Below, piece after piece: positions 41,201-56,200 of a stretch of 64,000 bases of DNA. Each line of letters opens with the position of its first letter. Positions within the stretch are counted from its first letter, which is position 1. The DNA lies in contig OV121088.1 in NCBI GenBank assembly GCA_921293015.1, positions 26,139,645 to 26,203,644 of the forward strand, written 5' to 3'. The DNA is from Phorcus lineatus. Its lineage: Eukaryota > Mollusca > Gastropoda > Trochida > Trochidae. The position numbers and the translations under genes are program-made. The notes below the pieces were generated by a model. It did not search any database, had not been told where the DNA came from, and saw only the letters and a list, made by a program, of their open reading frames with translations.

Positions 41201-44200
41201 TTTTAGAGCTCCTGTAAGATAATGTTCACGACTTCAACGTTCATTTCCGGTAATTTCTCAACCTGGTTCCCTGGCCTCGTTCCGCTAGCGCTACAGTTAG
41301 GCCATGGCACTGGCTGTATAATGGCGCTGCGCAGAGCAGCGATCCAAGATGGAGGACAAGGCAATTTTATGCATAGCGATCACAAATTCACTTCATTCTC
41401 GCTTTTTAGCCACGACATATTGAAGACAAGCATCAACCTAGAATGCAAATAAAATTAGAACTCGGAATATCGCCACATATATTTTTTGTTGCAAAGGGAT
41501 ATTGCTAAACATGATAATGTTTGCAGCGGAGCGATAGCCCCGCCCACCTGGAAATGTAAACAATATAGTGGAAGGCTTCGTGCACTGTTTTAAACTATGA
41601 CACGTCACAAAATTGAAGCAATTGTTGTTTACTTGGTGTGGTGACTACTTGTTTCAAATACTGATAAGGAAGGAGTAAGGCGATTTTGCGACATTTCCCC
41701 AAATCGGCCCTATTAAAACCTGTCAACTACGACACTCAGTACCACCGAGAAACAACAACGACCAACTAAATTAAAGCAATCAATTGCTACTCGTATATTC
41801 CAATTTCCGATATTGGAATTTTTAAACTTGCATTTTACATCTTCAGTAGAACTGTGATGAAGCTCACGAAGAACAGTAATTGTAGGGTTAAAACATCTGT
41901 CCCCTAACTTCTGAACTTGTAACTCTTTAATGACATTAAGAAGCACAATGAGAAAATGAATGCTTTTTCTTGTGTGTGTGTTAGGCTTGAAGAATTTGCA
42001 AAATTTCATAAATTGTAGACCTTTCATAACTGTTGGCAATATAGCAAGGACATCTCCCACTATAACACACATTTGAGATTCGTCTTGCCGAAGCGTGATA
42101 TATTTGTATTATGTAAACGGTTGTATTCAGCTAATAGAGATGATGATAACAGCTCCTGAAAACGAAATATGTAAGTCGTAACTCGCATCAAAGGACACAT
42201 TTGAGCAACTGATTTTGAATTTATTCCTACATTCCAATAGTCAAATGGAATTTAATGCTAAAAAACAGCAGAAAATGTGTTTTCTTTAAAAATGAATCAT
42301 GCTCTTACTATATGGCAGATAAAAAAAAAATTACTTATAAAAATTCTAGAGGTGAAGGCAAAGGGCCCTAGTAATATGGTATACGGAGAATGCAGAAGAT
42401 TTCCGATTCACATTTTTGCTGAAGCAAGAATAATAACTTTTTGGATGAGTCTTTTACAAATGCCCTCCTATAGATATCCAAGGCAATGTTACGATATGAT
42501 TAGTTCGTATGATAAGAGCCGGAGGAAAGACGGATTGGGTATCAAACATTCCGGAGGTATTAAATACGGTTCGATATGGGGATATATATATATATGGGGA
42601 TGGTAGAGTCAAAATGTTAATTTTCATTCAAATCTTTTTAGTAATTTTACGCAGAGACTGAAAGATGTTTCTACGCACAAATGGGCTACGTCCCTACAGC
42701 TTTCAAACAATTGCTTATACTACTATACCTAAGTTATCAAATATAAGGAAATCCCGCATTGCATTTGCACGCTTCAGGTGATCATCACACTATTTAACAA
42801 TACATACTGGAAGATATAGTAAAAGAATACAGAATTTGTTGGTTGAGTAATTTTAATTGTTTGGAAGTCTGAATAAAAATTTCTTTTAAGTCATCCGTTG
42901 TATACAGACCTGAGAAAAAGCCATCGTGTCCTTGTATACGCTTTCGTACACCAAAATTGTTCAAATCTCTCCTGCTGAATCCTACTAATAATAGTCTTAT
43001 TCTCAAATTACAACTTCAATGTATTCTATAAAATAAAAATGTGACTTCTAAAAAAGGTCAAAAATAAGAAATTGGAACATACGACTAGCAATTGATTGCT
43101 GTAATTTAGCTGGTCGTTGTTGTGTCTCGGTGGTACTGAGCGTCGTAGTTGACAGGTTTTGATTGGGGAGATTTGGGGAAACGTCGCAAAATCGCCTTAC
43201 ACCTTCATTACCAGTATTTGAAACAAGCTGTCACCACACCAAATAAACAACAATTGCTTCAATTTTCGACCTGTCATAGTTTAAAACAGTGCACGAAGCC
43301 TTTCACTATATTGTTTTCATTTCCAGGTGGGCGGGGCTATCGCTCCGCTGCAAACATTATCATGTTTAGCAATATCCCTTTGCAACAAAAAAATATATGT
43401 GGCGATATTCCGAGTTCTAATTTTATTTGCATTCTAGGTTGATGCTTGTCTTCAATATGTCGTGGCTAAAAAGCGAGAATGAAGTGAATTTGTGATCGCT
43501 ATGCATAAAATTGCCTTGTCCTCCATCTTGGATCGCTGCTCTGCGCAGCGCCATTATACAGCCAGTGCCATGGCCTAACTGTAGCGCTAGCGGAACGAGG
43601 TCGGGGAACCAGGTTGGTAATTTGTGCGATTAATAAAATCTTTTGAAGTTTAAGAGGCATGTTGTCGATCTTTTATAGTCTATCATAAAGGTATTGTTAT
43701 ACCTTTTTATTAACTTTAACGTAATTCATCGAGCCTCAGCTATCCTATAGAAATAAAAACTACTCGATAATTAATTCTCGAATCACCAGTGTACAATAAC
43801 AACGTGCTCTTGCGATCGTATTTTCTGACAAATATTTGTTTTAATTTCGTCTAAAAACTATTGATATGTTTGAAATTTTATCAAATCGAAGATTTAGAAT
43901 AGGTTAGACAGCCTCAGAAAAATCATTCTTAGCACTTCTCTTAAAAACGGGTTTTTTCCATACTAGCTAAGATACATAGCCCCGCTGCTAGAAGACAGTG
44001 GAGGAAATCCTTTGTCGCACTTTCGCGCATCTGTTACGACTTTCGCGCACGAAAAAACTACATCAATGCTTTCTTTACACTTATATCTATATGTTCGCAC
44101 CTTTTTTAAATTAAAAAAAAATCAGAGATAAGTATTTATGAGCAGTCAAACAACTCAGTCGATCTCTCGCGATCGGTCGCCGCCATTTTGAATCACGTGA

Positions 44201-47200
44201 CCAATGACACATCGGGGATTCCCTCCCCGAAATAGATTTACTGGCGAGTTTTCAATGCTCAATTTTATGTAATAGATCACTGTATGTGTCCTTTTTACGT
44301 TTCTGTAAATAGCAATATAGATTGTAAATTTTAAACATAATTGATCAGGTTGATAAGTTAACGAGATTTATATTTATAAACTTTTTATTTCACTCTCACA
44401 AGAAAATGTAAATTCTTGTGTTCAGGGACCATCAGGTTTGAATAAATTTCAAACACCAACTTCCAATTAACCCAACACATAGTATTTAGAACTGCTAACT
44501 GTTTATAATGAAATTGCCTATTAATTTTAGAATTGTGATGCTTTGTAAAAATAAAAATTACAATTTTTTTTGTGGGAACGATGTCACTAATACTAAATTT
44601 TTTGACAAATATAACATCATTCTTAATGCCTGAAAGCAGAAAGTAATAGCAAGACTTGAAAAAAAATCTATCAGTTATTGATAGCAAAGAACGTCTGGCA
44701 AACAAGCTTTTTTTTTAATGATAAATAATATTTATGTTTATGTCAAACATCACAACTTTAGTGAGTTGTTTAGTCATTCTTATTACAAATTTAAAGGAAC
44801 TTTAAACCATCTTAAATTGCAGATAGAATGGACAAGGTCAGACTACTATTTCTGTTTGAAGAAGTCAAATTTAAGTATGATAGGGAATTTGATTTAAAAG
44901 ATGAACAATGCTCAAACAAGTACTCCATGGGCATTCTTGGCACTTGGTTTGGGAAGTCCATGATATTTGTATTGTCACGAATTTTATTTGATATGGTAGA
45001 TATTCCAAATAAATTATTATTCACTCTTGGCCTAGTAAAATATAGTTTTTACATATTCTTAAGACAATTATGTATGACTTTACACAAGCTCTTGCAATTG
45101 TTACCTCTTATATGTCTCATCAGCTTTGAGGAAATATGAAGAATATTGACATGATGTACAACAAATTGATCATTTTATAGAAATGAATAGTTATCTTACA
45201 TATGTTGTATCTGGTCTTGGATAAGATATCTCATGTGTCTTTGGAACTGGACATTGTTCAATGACAATATCTGATAATATTTTCCTAGCCAAATACATTA
45301 ATGAAATGTGCATAAATGGAAGACTTGTTTATTTCAAAACAAACAAATCTCTAGCATCTTAATTAAAGTTTATTTGAATGTAAAGACCATTATAAGAATT
45401 AAAAGAATTAAAATATTTTTCATGAAAACAAAAAGAATTTGTTCGGATATTTGAGATGGATTTGCTTGACACTAATATCAAACTTTACCATAACAATATT
45501 TGAGACAGTTTGTTAAACAAGAAAATCATATGAAAAACATTATTAGCTTGTTACATAATTCATAAATGTAATTGTGATACAAATTCACGCTTGAATACTA
45601 TTAAAATAAATATTTAGGTATTAAACAAAATTAAAATATACAGTAATCTATTACATAGACCTGACCTGGAGAGCATTGAAAACTGTTTTTCCTTTGAAAT
45701 CTTGATTGGAATGAGCAGGGGTTGTCAGTCAGTCAATTTCGGATTGAAATCTAGCCATACCACTGTAAACCCGCCTAAATCGGGTAATATGCCATGTATG
45801 CCCTTACTATTAAGATAACTCATACCATTTATTGAATATTGAGTATAGTCTCAACCATTTGTTTGCAATTTGGTACAATTTTGCCCTAAACTATAATTCT
45901 AGAGTAATTATTTATGATAAAAAATGTATGATAAATGTATATAATAATGTTTTTGTAAAATTTCTTTTTCTAGCATGTTAAATTTAAGTCATAATAGTTT
46001 TATTTTCACCTAAATGAATATAAATTTCAGCAGTGAATTCTAAGCCCTCGAGTAGGGCCATTATGATATTGTCATAACATTATTGTTATTGTCGTCATTG
46101 ACGTCATTGACCATTGTTTGGTGAATCCTGTCTTAGGATAAAACATAAACGCTTGCGCTTCACTCACATACCTGAGATTATTACCTCACTGAAGGCCACG
46201 CACATTGACCTTTAACCTTGTACGTCAAGACAATACATTTGGCATTGACTAATGTTACTTTGGGAAAATATGAAAGAACCTGTGCCACCTACCCTTTAAA
46301 AATGATTTATTTAAAATATAACTTCGATGCAAAAAGAATCATGATAAAGATTAATTCTAATCTGAAATTAATTTTCCAGCAGTTCAAAGTTATGCAAGGA
46401 GTAAAGGACAATTACAATTACTCCAAGAAGACAACCAAAAACCAACAGAAAAAGCGCCAACAGAAAAGGACCCTAAGATAAGGATCTTTGCAAAATCTTC
46501 AGATGACTGCAAAAAGGCTTTTGATCAACTGAAATGGGATATCATGGAGGTGGGTTGTCACTTTTCAGTATTGTTATACGATCCTCATCTTGATTGTACT
46601 TATGTAATCATAATCATTGGTTTAAAATACAATATAATATAGTCATGAATTCTTCCTTTATCAAACTTTCTTCTTTTTATGACGAGCTAACACAATTAAA
46701 TGATGAATGAGTTGCAAAATGTATTTCCAAAGAATAAAGTTTTGTGAACTAAATAAAAAATGAGGTCTGATGTTGGAAATTGTTTTATACATCTCATTGT
46801 GTTTTACACAGAGTATGCGAAAGAGTTATATATTTGGTTAATTCTTTTGAGAATTAACTCACAGTGATCCTTATGAGACTTATACCCCTACAAAAAAAAT
46901 ATGGTGCGGAAGCATTGCCACAACAATAATATTACCACTGCCGCAATGTATCCGCAAGTACTTCCAGACAATCTCGGAAAGGTTTCTCAAGCATTGCCAG
47001 AAAGCCATAAAACCTTCAGGCCATCGTAAACTTTGTGGAGATGGTCCGGAAGCATTGCCAGAAAGTCTAAACAAAACTTTATTTCTGTTGGTACAAACAA
47101 TCAACTATTTGTCAATAATATTTTTTTCTTCCTGAAATTATCTACAGTCACTTGTTGATGGCGGCCATATTTGTCTCCTTCATTAGTAACTGTCCTGTGT

Positions 47201-50200
47201 CTGGTCAGGCCAGGTGTCAAGCAGGAAGTGTTATGCAATCAGCCAGTTCAATTGCAGAGGTTCTGATTGGTAGATTTTGTCAAGCCTCTTTAGGAGTGAA
47301 GCGAAATGTATTTAATGTTGTAGAGGTACGATAAAGGTGATGATTTACTAACAGAAGAGTACATAAAAAGTTTATGTCAAATGGTTGTGGTAAAAAACTT
47401 ATTCTTCTTAGGTTTTTCAGAAAGTAATATAGTATTCCATGAAATAAGGAAATGATGTATCAAGACCAAGATATTCAGAATTTTATTTTTGTTTCTATTT
47501 AAATGGATGCTGCTGCAAATATTAAGCAAAGGTACAGCAATTAATTTAGTTGCCTTAAGTTAATTCTTTACAAAAATTATTTGTCATGTTTAGTTAATAG
47601 GAGAAATAAAAAGAGGATATTTCAACCAATTATCTTGTCATTGAGTCCCTGCGGTTGGAACGTGTGTAGCTGAAAGATCCACTTGAGCTCGAGTGATCTC
47701 CGAGATTTAGTGGTGGTCTCCCTTTTAGGGTTTTGTCTGAGTTGAGCGATAACATGGTATTAGAGATCGCTCTTAGAGTGATCTGGGAGATTGAAATGTT
47801 GAAACGCCTACTCTAAGTATCTTCTTAATGAGTTAAATACATGATAACAATCCTTATAGACTGATACCTCAAAAAACACCTATTTGAGAGTACCCTATCT
47901 CTAGAAAACCACTTTTCTAGACTCACACCGGTCAAAACACCGGCAACCACCGGTAACTACCAACTACACACCGGTTACCACCGGCAAAACGCCGATCAAA
48001 CACCGACACCACCGTGTATGAGTAGTGTTAATATAGTACACCCCTTTCTCTGCTATCTGTGTCTGACAAGTTCACCTTGAATGAAACTAGTAACCACCTA
48101 GGTAGCCACTCAGCCTTACTTCGCCTAATTCGGTCTCCACTCCACATCATGTTAAGTTAATAGTTGATATTTTTACAAATGAAATACGCAGATGTGTGAA
48201 TTGGGCAAATATGTACGCATTCAGGTTTCAAAGCCAATTCTAGAAGACCGGAAATATTCAATGCAACTATGCTTAAGAAATCCATTCAGGGGTGCCTTAA
48301 GAAACATTATTTCCTCCTTAATTATCAGTTCAGAGATTAACACTAACTCAAAAGCTGCACATATTACTAGTTTAGGCGTTTTCAACAGTCCATATTAATC
48401 ATTTGTCAGCAAGGTGATCATAGAGTTTTTATTTCACTATGCCGAGTGACTGGTGTCTTTACTAAACAAACAACCATATCTGTTTACAACTTATTGACAG
48501 ATAAAGGGATTTAGCTATCAAGGTAACACTCAACAATCAAGACTGTTTACCATGGTGGACAGTTTATACTTATTCACTTCACACTTCTTTATCAATGGTC
48601 CATTGTTAAATTGTAGGCTTCGCCCATCTCCAATAGTATAGCCATTTACTGTTCATGTCAACAACATTCACTTAAATCCTTTTGTAACTGAATATGAAAT
48701 GTAAATTTCTTATTACGACGATTTCATTGATTCATAGCACAGGAAAGAAAAAAATCTATTCTATTAAATTCAACATATTGATAAAATGAGTGTTCTTATG
48801 TAAACTTTGACACATTGTTTTTATTTTGCCTATCGAATCGTGACCGTTGATGCTAATGATTTGTTAACGATCATAAGTTGATGGAAAACTGTTTCGCTCT
48901 TTGAACAAGATTTGACTCGAAGTTTATATTGCAACTTTTTAGAATTTTTGTAAGAGTAAATCTTAAAGCCAAGATCTTGAAATGAACAGTAATAGTATAG
49001 ATACGCGCAATCATTGTATCTTGTTGGTTTCCATTCCGGAAAATAAAAAACCTGAATGTCAAATGGATTCCAGTAGGAGACCAAGTTACTAGGAACGTGT
49101 ATGCCTGGAATTTGTTACACACCCGGAAGTGAACAAATAACTCTGTGAGAGGTGAGTTTGTTTTTGTGCATACGGTGTAGGAGTAGTAGTTGCTCGATAA
49201 GTCGATTTTCAGGTACTCTAGAGAACAAATATTTCTGGTTGTAAAATGGTAGGCACCGGTGAAGCTATAGCCGAAAAATAATGTCATTATGTGCCCTCGT
49301 GCAGCTGCTACACGATATATAGGAAGCATATTTCGCATTTGGAACTAGGATGTGTTTGTTGTTATCTTATTTTCGAGAAAATTCGTTGAAATACTCAAAT
49401 ATTTTTGTGTCATATTGTAAGTCATCCAAACATGTAAAAAAATAAGGACATATTATTGTCAAATAACAAAATAAGAAGCCCTGAACTGGACGTGGTGTCA
49501 AAACATAGTGAACGAATTACTAACGGTTATGGTGAACAAATTCCAGTCACATAGTGTTGCAGCTAGTGAACGACTTACACAACCGTCAATTTTAACCATT
49601 TTTAACCATTTCGGGTTTATTTTTTTGCTTTCATAGTGCAGAGTCGACAGATGTATTTTTTAATCGTTACCATTACTTACATCAGTAAGCTAGGTGCGAA
49701 TTTTGCACGTCTGCTGAAGGTGTGACATAATATCTGGGAATAGAATACATTTGCTGAGTGCTAAATTTCTTGTCTGGGTAAGGGCACTTAATTTCAACCC
49801 CCATCACAGCGTCGCTTTGTGGACTTTGTCTGATAGAACCGTCTGGACTGATTACTAGAAAGTTATTGTGTTTGTGCTGTGTACTGTAGCATCCTTCCTC
49901 AATGAAAGATAGATATGGATAGTATATAGGCAGTATTTTACCAGTGATCGTTGCACATGCATAAATTTCATGGTCTATTCCGTATTGCATGCGTTATCAG
50001 TAACAGTAAATGAATCCGTTGTGGCTTGGTTGTAAACTCGATCAAAATGTTGAATCTGTGACTTCAGTGTATCTAGTCCAAGTGCCTCGTAAACTATGCT
50101 ACTTGTAACTTTGCTTGTCTCTTGTTGCTGAATGTCAGATTTCTTAATGTTTGTAGATTTTCGTCCTCACATTTATGCATGCATAATTTTCCTGTTTGCT

Positions 50201-53200
50201 GAGGTCAACTGTTGTTCCCGAACAGTACAGATGAGACGATCCATGAATTTTACAGCAAACTTCTCCAATCTGATGTATTGCATTAAGACCATTACTGATG
50301 CATTCAATCATATGATATATTTGAGTCTGAATACTGCTGACTACAAACTGGTATTTTGATTTCTGCCAATCTGGTTTTCCAAGTAGCTTGAATTTATCTA
50401 ACAACCATTCTTTGTCACTAACTTTTGTCGCATGTCTTTGATTCGTCTACTCAAAAGATGTTTGTCTGGTGTAGGTCTGTTATTGATGTGCCCATTTGTG
50501 AATCGTCAAGTGATTTGTCCAGGTTTGACTGTGTCTTTTCAATCATATTCTGTAAAAAAATGATTCATTACCACGTCTTTGATTTGTCTCAGAGAGAGTT
50601 GGGGATGGTGCACAGTCAAAAAGATCAATATCTCCTTCCTTCTCTGTGATACAGCTATTAATCTTTTTACCATCAAAACATATTTTTATCGGTTGGTTAC
50701 CGCCATATGACTTTACTATGATATCCAACGAATCTGTAAGAATTCCTGGTTTAATTTCAGCAGACAGAATACTTCTGCTGGCAGCCTCCAACGTTTTGAC
50801 ATCAGGAAACAGGAACAATTACAGTTATTGTTAGTGATTATTAGTAAACTTACCTCTGGGATGAGCTGTGCCCCTCTTTCCGTCCCATGGACGTGACTGC
50901 AGAAGTCTTGATAAAAAAAATTTTAAAATATGTAAAAATAACTACTACACATAATTACCTTTGGTGGTATGCAGCTCTCCTCTTCCCTCTGGAGTTATCT
51001 CCCCTCTGACACCAGGTGTCAGCCTCATATTCCGTATTGTACCCCCACAGACATTACCTGGAACACATGAAGGGAGGAATTAGTAAAAGCTTACATTGGA
51101 GGGAGTAAATTTGCTCATCCCAGAGGTAAGTTTACTAATAATTACTAACAATAACTATAATTGTTCCTAATTATTGGCGTAAACATTCCCTGTGGGATGA
51201 GCTGTGTCCCGAATCACACATAAAAGGTGGCGGGATCCAGGGGAATGTCTATGGAACTTTTAATAACTTATCAAATTAACGAAACGCCTTATGGAATTTT
51301 CTTTTACTCTTTGGTTCTACTGAACGAGCTAGATTAATTGTACACCTTCTCCAAAACTCTGAACTCCATGCTCAAGACCCATCTCCTCCGTGAGTGAATT
51401 TGATAACAGGAGAGCCACCACCATCTAGTACTATGTGTTAGAAACCTGTCCGACTATGACGTCCTTACAATAATTACTTTCTCTTTAATCTTTCCCATTC
51501 TGATGTCATTCCAGTTTCATGGGCGTCACCCCCGGTTTCAATGACATCCCTTTCAGTATGGATGACGTCACTTCCGGTTTGGACGATGTCACTTCCGGTT
51601 TACTCGTACACAAAAAAGCCTAGGACGTCATATTCCGATCTCCAATAAGGTGCCAAGGCATGAGTGGATATATCAGTCCACAACAAGTGCTTATAAACCT
51701 TAGAACAGAACCAACACTCAGTCCCATAACTCAACTCAGGCATAGCCTCACCTTCTAACATGGAACTGGATCTGGAGGGCAGGTCAATCTTCGACTTCAT
51801 CCCGACGACCCCGACCCACCCCCCACCCCCCACCCCCTTTTTCTTTCCTGAACCACTAGGCAGTTGAGATATGCTGAGCCGCTACCAACAGACCCAGTTC
51901 ACTGATTCCACCCAACGTGGGCGTGATGTCGCGCAGGTAAGATGAAATGAAAGTACTGACACCTTTCCATTGACATGCTTTCACTAACTGTTCAATTGAC
52001 ACTGATTTCCATGCCGATAGGGAGGTCGCTAGAGCTCTAATCTCATGAGGCGAAAACTTCAAATTTACTGTATCCTGATCAACTACTTGATAAGCGTACA
52101 CGATTGTTTTCCTCAACCAAGATGCCATAGTATTCTTTGAAATTTCATTATCCAGCAAAGTCTTGCAGGATAGAAAAAGTCTCCTTCTAGAGCGTCTAAA
52201 AGATGATGTCCTTTGTAAGTACCATCTGAGAGCTCTTATTGGACAAAGCAAACGATTCTTATCTGAACGAGATAGGCAATCATTCCTTCCCATGATATGG
52301 ATAGCGCGTCTACCGCCCAAGCTGTCGGATCTGGAATTGGGCTGACAAAAATTGGAAGCTGAAAATTCCTGCTGGTCGCAAAAAGATCTATTGTAGGAGT
52401 CTCCCACCTGTCCGGTATGATTTGGAAGGCTTCCTTGTGCAGAGTCCATTCTGTTGGAAGTACCTGATTCTTCCTGGATAGAGAATCCGCTAGCACATTT
52501 AGCTTCCCTGGAATATGCCTGGCTTTTAGCGTTATCCTGCACTGCACCATTCCTTGAGAGCCCTGATCACTGGAAACATCTTTAGAGCATTTATATGCCA
52601 CATTGATTCCCGACCTGTCCACAAGCTCCCCAACCCATGCGAGAAGCCTCAGTAAAAATTGTGAATCGAGGAGGCGGATGCATGAACCGTGTTCCCGACA
52701 GTACATTGTGTTCCTCTGTCCACCATAACAACTCGCTCCGCACGTGGTGAGGACATGTAATTGAGCAATCCAGGGGGAGAACTCTGTTGGTGTTGAGCCA
52801 AACCTGAGTGTGGCGAAGGTTCAGTCGACCCCTGTATGTGTAATCTAGAATTGAAGTAAGGCAGCCTAGTAGTGACATCCACTTCCTTACTGTCGCCAAT
52901 CCCAGACTCAACAGAGACACTATCAAACTCCTGGTGGCAAACCAACGCTCCGTTATGGGAAAGATGAAACCTTTTTCTGCATCTAGAATTGCTCCTAGAA
53001 ACTTGATCCGAGATGTCGGCACGAGTTCCGACTTTTCCGGATGTACAATCCATCCCAGATGCGTAAACACATGAATCATATATTTTGTCTGGATGCTCAA
53101 AGTCTTGGCCGAGACGTGTCTCCCCAGAAAATCGTCCAGGTATCCATGTACGGCAATGCCTCTGAGATGAAGAAAGTGAAGGATCGGTTTGATTATCATG

Positions 53201-56200
53201 GTGAAGAGCCAAGGCGCTATTGACACCCCGAAGGGTAGGACTTGAAACTGAAATCTCCTGCCGTTTACTGCGAAACGAAGATATTCTGAGAATACTTTTG
53301 GATTGGAATGTGCAGAGAAGCATCCTTCAGATCCATGCTGATGAACTTTGAGTTTGGCATGATCAACTTCCTGACATTTCGCAACGATTCTATAGTGAAT
53401 TTTGGGGGTTTGTTGAGAAAGTCCTTATTTAGAATCTTTAAATCTATGATCATTCTCATCTCTGTTGAATCGCGCTTGGGAACCAGGAAGACTGGAGAAT
53501 AAAACCCCCGCGAAGTGTCCAGAGGGGACAGTTCCACCACTGCCTCCTTCAGCAGTAACTGCTCTATGGCTAGAAGAGCCGCATTCAGACGATGACCCTG
53601 TAGCATAAATCTCCTTCCCGAGGGATAAGCCACTTATTATATAAGGGGGGTTGTGTCTGAAATTGTAACTGGTACCCGCCGGCAATCACGGATTTGATCC
53701 AGGTGTCTGATGTGATTTGGGTCCAGTTTAGAGCGTAACGTTGGAGCCTTCCACCCACTGGGGAGGGTGTTACCTGTAACTGAAAATCGAAGTCCATAAT
53801 CGTGTCCGTGGGCATTTCCAAGTTGTAAGGGTCTATAGGTGTTGAAACGGCTGGCGGAAAGTCAACGCCGTCCTGTGGGACCTGCTGAGCCCCTACTTCC
53901 ACGGCTGCCTCTGCCCCGAAAGTGATATCTGGGAGGGGGAGGAGGATTGTCCTTCGTCTGCTGTCCCTGAGATGATGCAGGTTGGCGCTGTCTGGACGAG
54001 TAGTTAGCCCTGTCAAAAGCTGAACGATGGAGGGGGGGGTCGGGGAGTAACTGAGGGGGGAGCCTCTGTTGCCCCTGGGGGAGCCACGCTGACGCGACTG
54101 ACCAATGAGGGCTGACACTAGTCTCTGATTCAAGGTCCTAGAGTTCTGTGCATCCTGTTGTGCAATAGCCTGGCCACACTGCCCTTTGAACATCGATTCC
54201 GATCCTAAAGGTTGTTGAAATAATTCCTCCTTGGAATCCTGAGGGAGATTTCTCACACCCCCAAGCAGATGAGATTGTTGGAGAGCAGTAATCCGACCCA
54301 AGGTACCCAGCTGTGTTTGAGTCGCATTATTCACTGCATGATATATGACATCCAGGAAGGAATGTGCCATAGCAACCTCCTCTGCACTCATTACTACTAG
54401 CCATTGTGGCTTAACACCCGTATAATCCTGAAAGGTGGGAGGTAATAGTTGTCTAACACCTGTCGCAAACCAGTTAATATAGGACAGAATGTCCACAGCA
54501 CTTCTAGCCGCCATATCAATATCCTTAATATCTTTCCGTGAAAACAAATCTTGTCCAATTGTTTTCTCTGAAAACCCTTTGCATCTAATCGGGCAAAATC
54601 CCTATCCACATCAGGGGATGAAGACGGAATCACACGGTCATGAATGACATAAGCTTGCTTAAGTGGGAGTCGAGGAAGAGCTGAGACATCCTTTGCCTTG
54701 GTCAGGTTGTTATTGATTAAATCAAGTGCAGGTTGAACTACTGATGAATGAGGTAAAGACCTCTTGGGAGGCCGTTTAGGAGGTAATACACCCGTAGTGC
54801 CCAGCTCCTCTGGCAATACTTGATCCATTTCTAGCTCCACTGAGGATGGTTGTGTACAAGGTTTAAACCTATGCAAAATGTCAATCTTGTCAACAAAAGA
54901 CCATTCAGATACTAAGTCCGGACCCGACAGATCGGCGGGAGGAATAGTTATTAAACCCTCATGTGAATCCAGCTTGGCATCCAAGGGAAACTCGGCATCA
55001 TCATCCGTAATGATCGGCAAAATCGGAGGGTTGAACACATCCACAAATTTCGTAGAAGGTCCTTGCTTTTATTTGTCAACATTAGGCAGGTCAACGTGAC
55101 CCAGCTCCCGCCTGAATCCCATGCTGTCCGTGAGCTGCACAGCCGTAAGCGGGCTAGGCCGCAAGCCGCACGTGCCAGCCGTGCTGGTAGACTTGGAGTC
55201 TGACCCAGTGACCGAGACACGGCTATGCACAACGGGCAACATGCCCTGCACGTGAGACCCTGCCATCACCAACCCATGGGTGGGAGGGATCAGGTTATCG
55301 ACGTCACCAGCGTGCGGTCAGTTCAACTCTGTTCCGATCAGGGAGCCAGACTGAGACGAACCTCTCTTATTCAACGGGTCACCCTGACCCCCAAACCCGG
55401 CAGGCCCGTGGAGGGTAAACACTGCTGTTTAGGACGCACATCATCCGCCGTGCTACCTGAAGCCCCACCGTTGGGATCGGCAGACCGTTTGCTAGCCTTA
55501 GACTTAGACTCAGAAGCCTCTTTTGCATCAGAATTAGAGACATATTCACGGGATGAAGAACTTTTACTAGACGAGGACGATCGCGCCTTTGACTTGGTAA
55601 TAGTAGTCTTTAATTCTGTAAATTTCTCATCGTTACGTTTCTCAAGCTCTTTGACTGATTGAGAGAAGGACGACAACAAATCCTGCTTGAAGGCAGCTTA
55701 CACCGCGTCTAAGTCCGTGGGAGAAGCTTCTTTACCGTCACTAGCTGTTTCAGAAGCAGGAATCTGAGACAAAATAGCTGAATCCTCCGAAATAATTGAT
55801 CTTGCCGGCGAAATACCGGCCGAATTACGGGATTCCTTGGTTCTTATCTCAAACATCCTTATCCAACTATCATCGTCTAAGTCCTTACACAGAAGACATC
55901 GTTTAGCAATAGAACAGATAGGGACTTTATCACAAGCTAAACAAAGAGAATGAGGATCCTTATCCGACATGTACCTCTGACAGTTCAGACACTTACGTTG
56001 AGACATGTTGAAAACACAAGATACTTCGCGGAATCACCGATAGTTCACGAGTTCAGTCATAAAAAAAAATCACAAAAATGTTCACAAAACACACAAAACA
56101 CAAGGAATGCGATTGTCTAAGACCCAATGTCGACCTTCACATACCAGATATGTCCTTAGGAAGAAAATACACAGCACATGGGGGAAGAAACAAACTTCAG

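Noticed and set aside
44150-44235. CpG-containing, promoter-like patch
   Set aside because: No initiator, TATA or downstream first exon could be matched. Isolated composition is not enough.
46218-46481. An 88-codon frame ending in a lysine/glutamine-rich tail overlapping the exon at 46380
   Set aside because: It is a different frame from the one that fits the splice phases. The real exon reading (phase 1) gives the KH-like KIRIFAKSSDD segment.
47152-47334. 60-codon frame beginning MLMAAIFVSFISN, signal-peptide-like
   Set aside because: No continuation, no splice sites in phase and no domain. Short hydrophobic starts are common by chance in AT-rich DNA.
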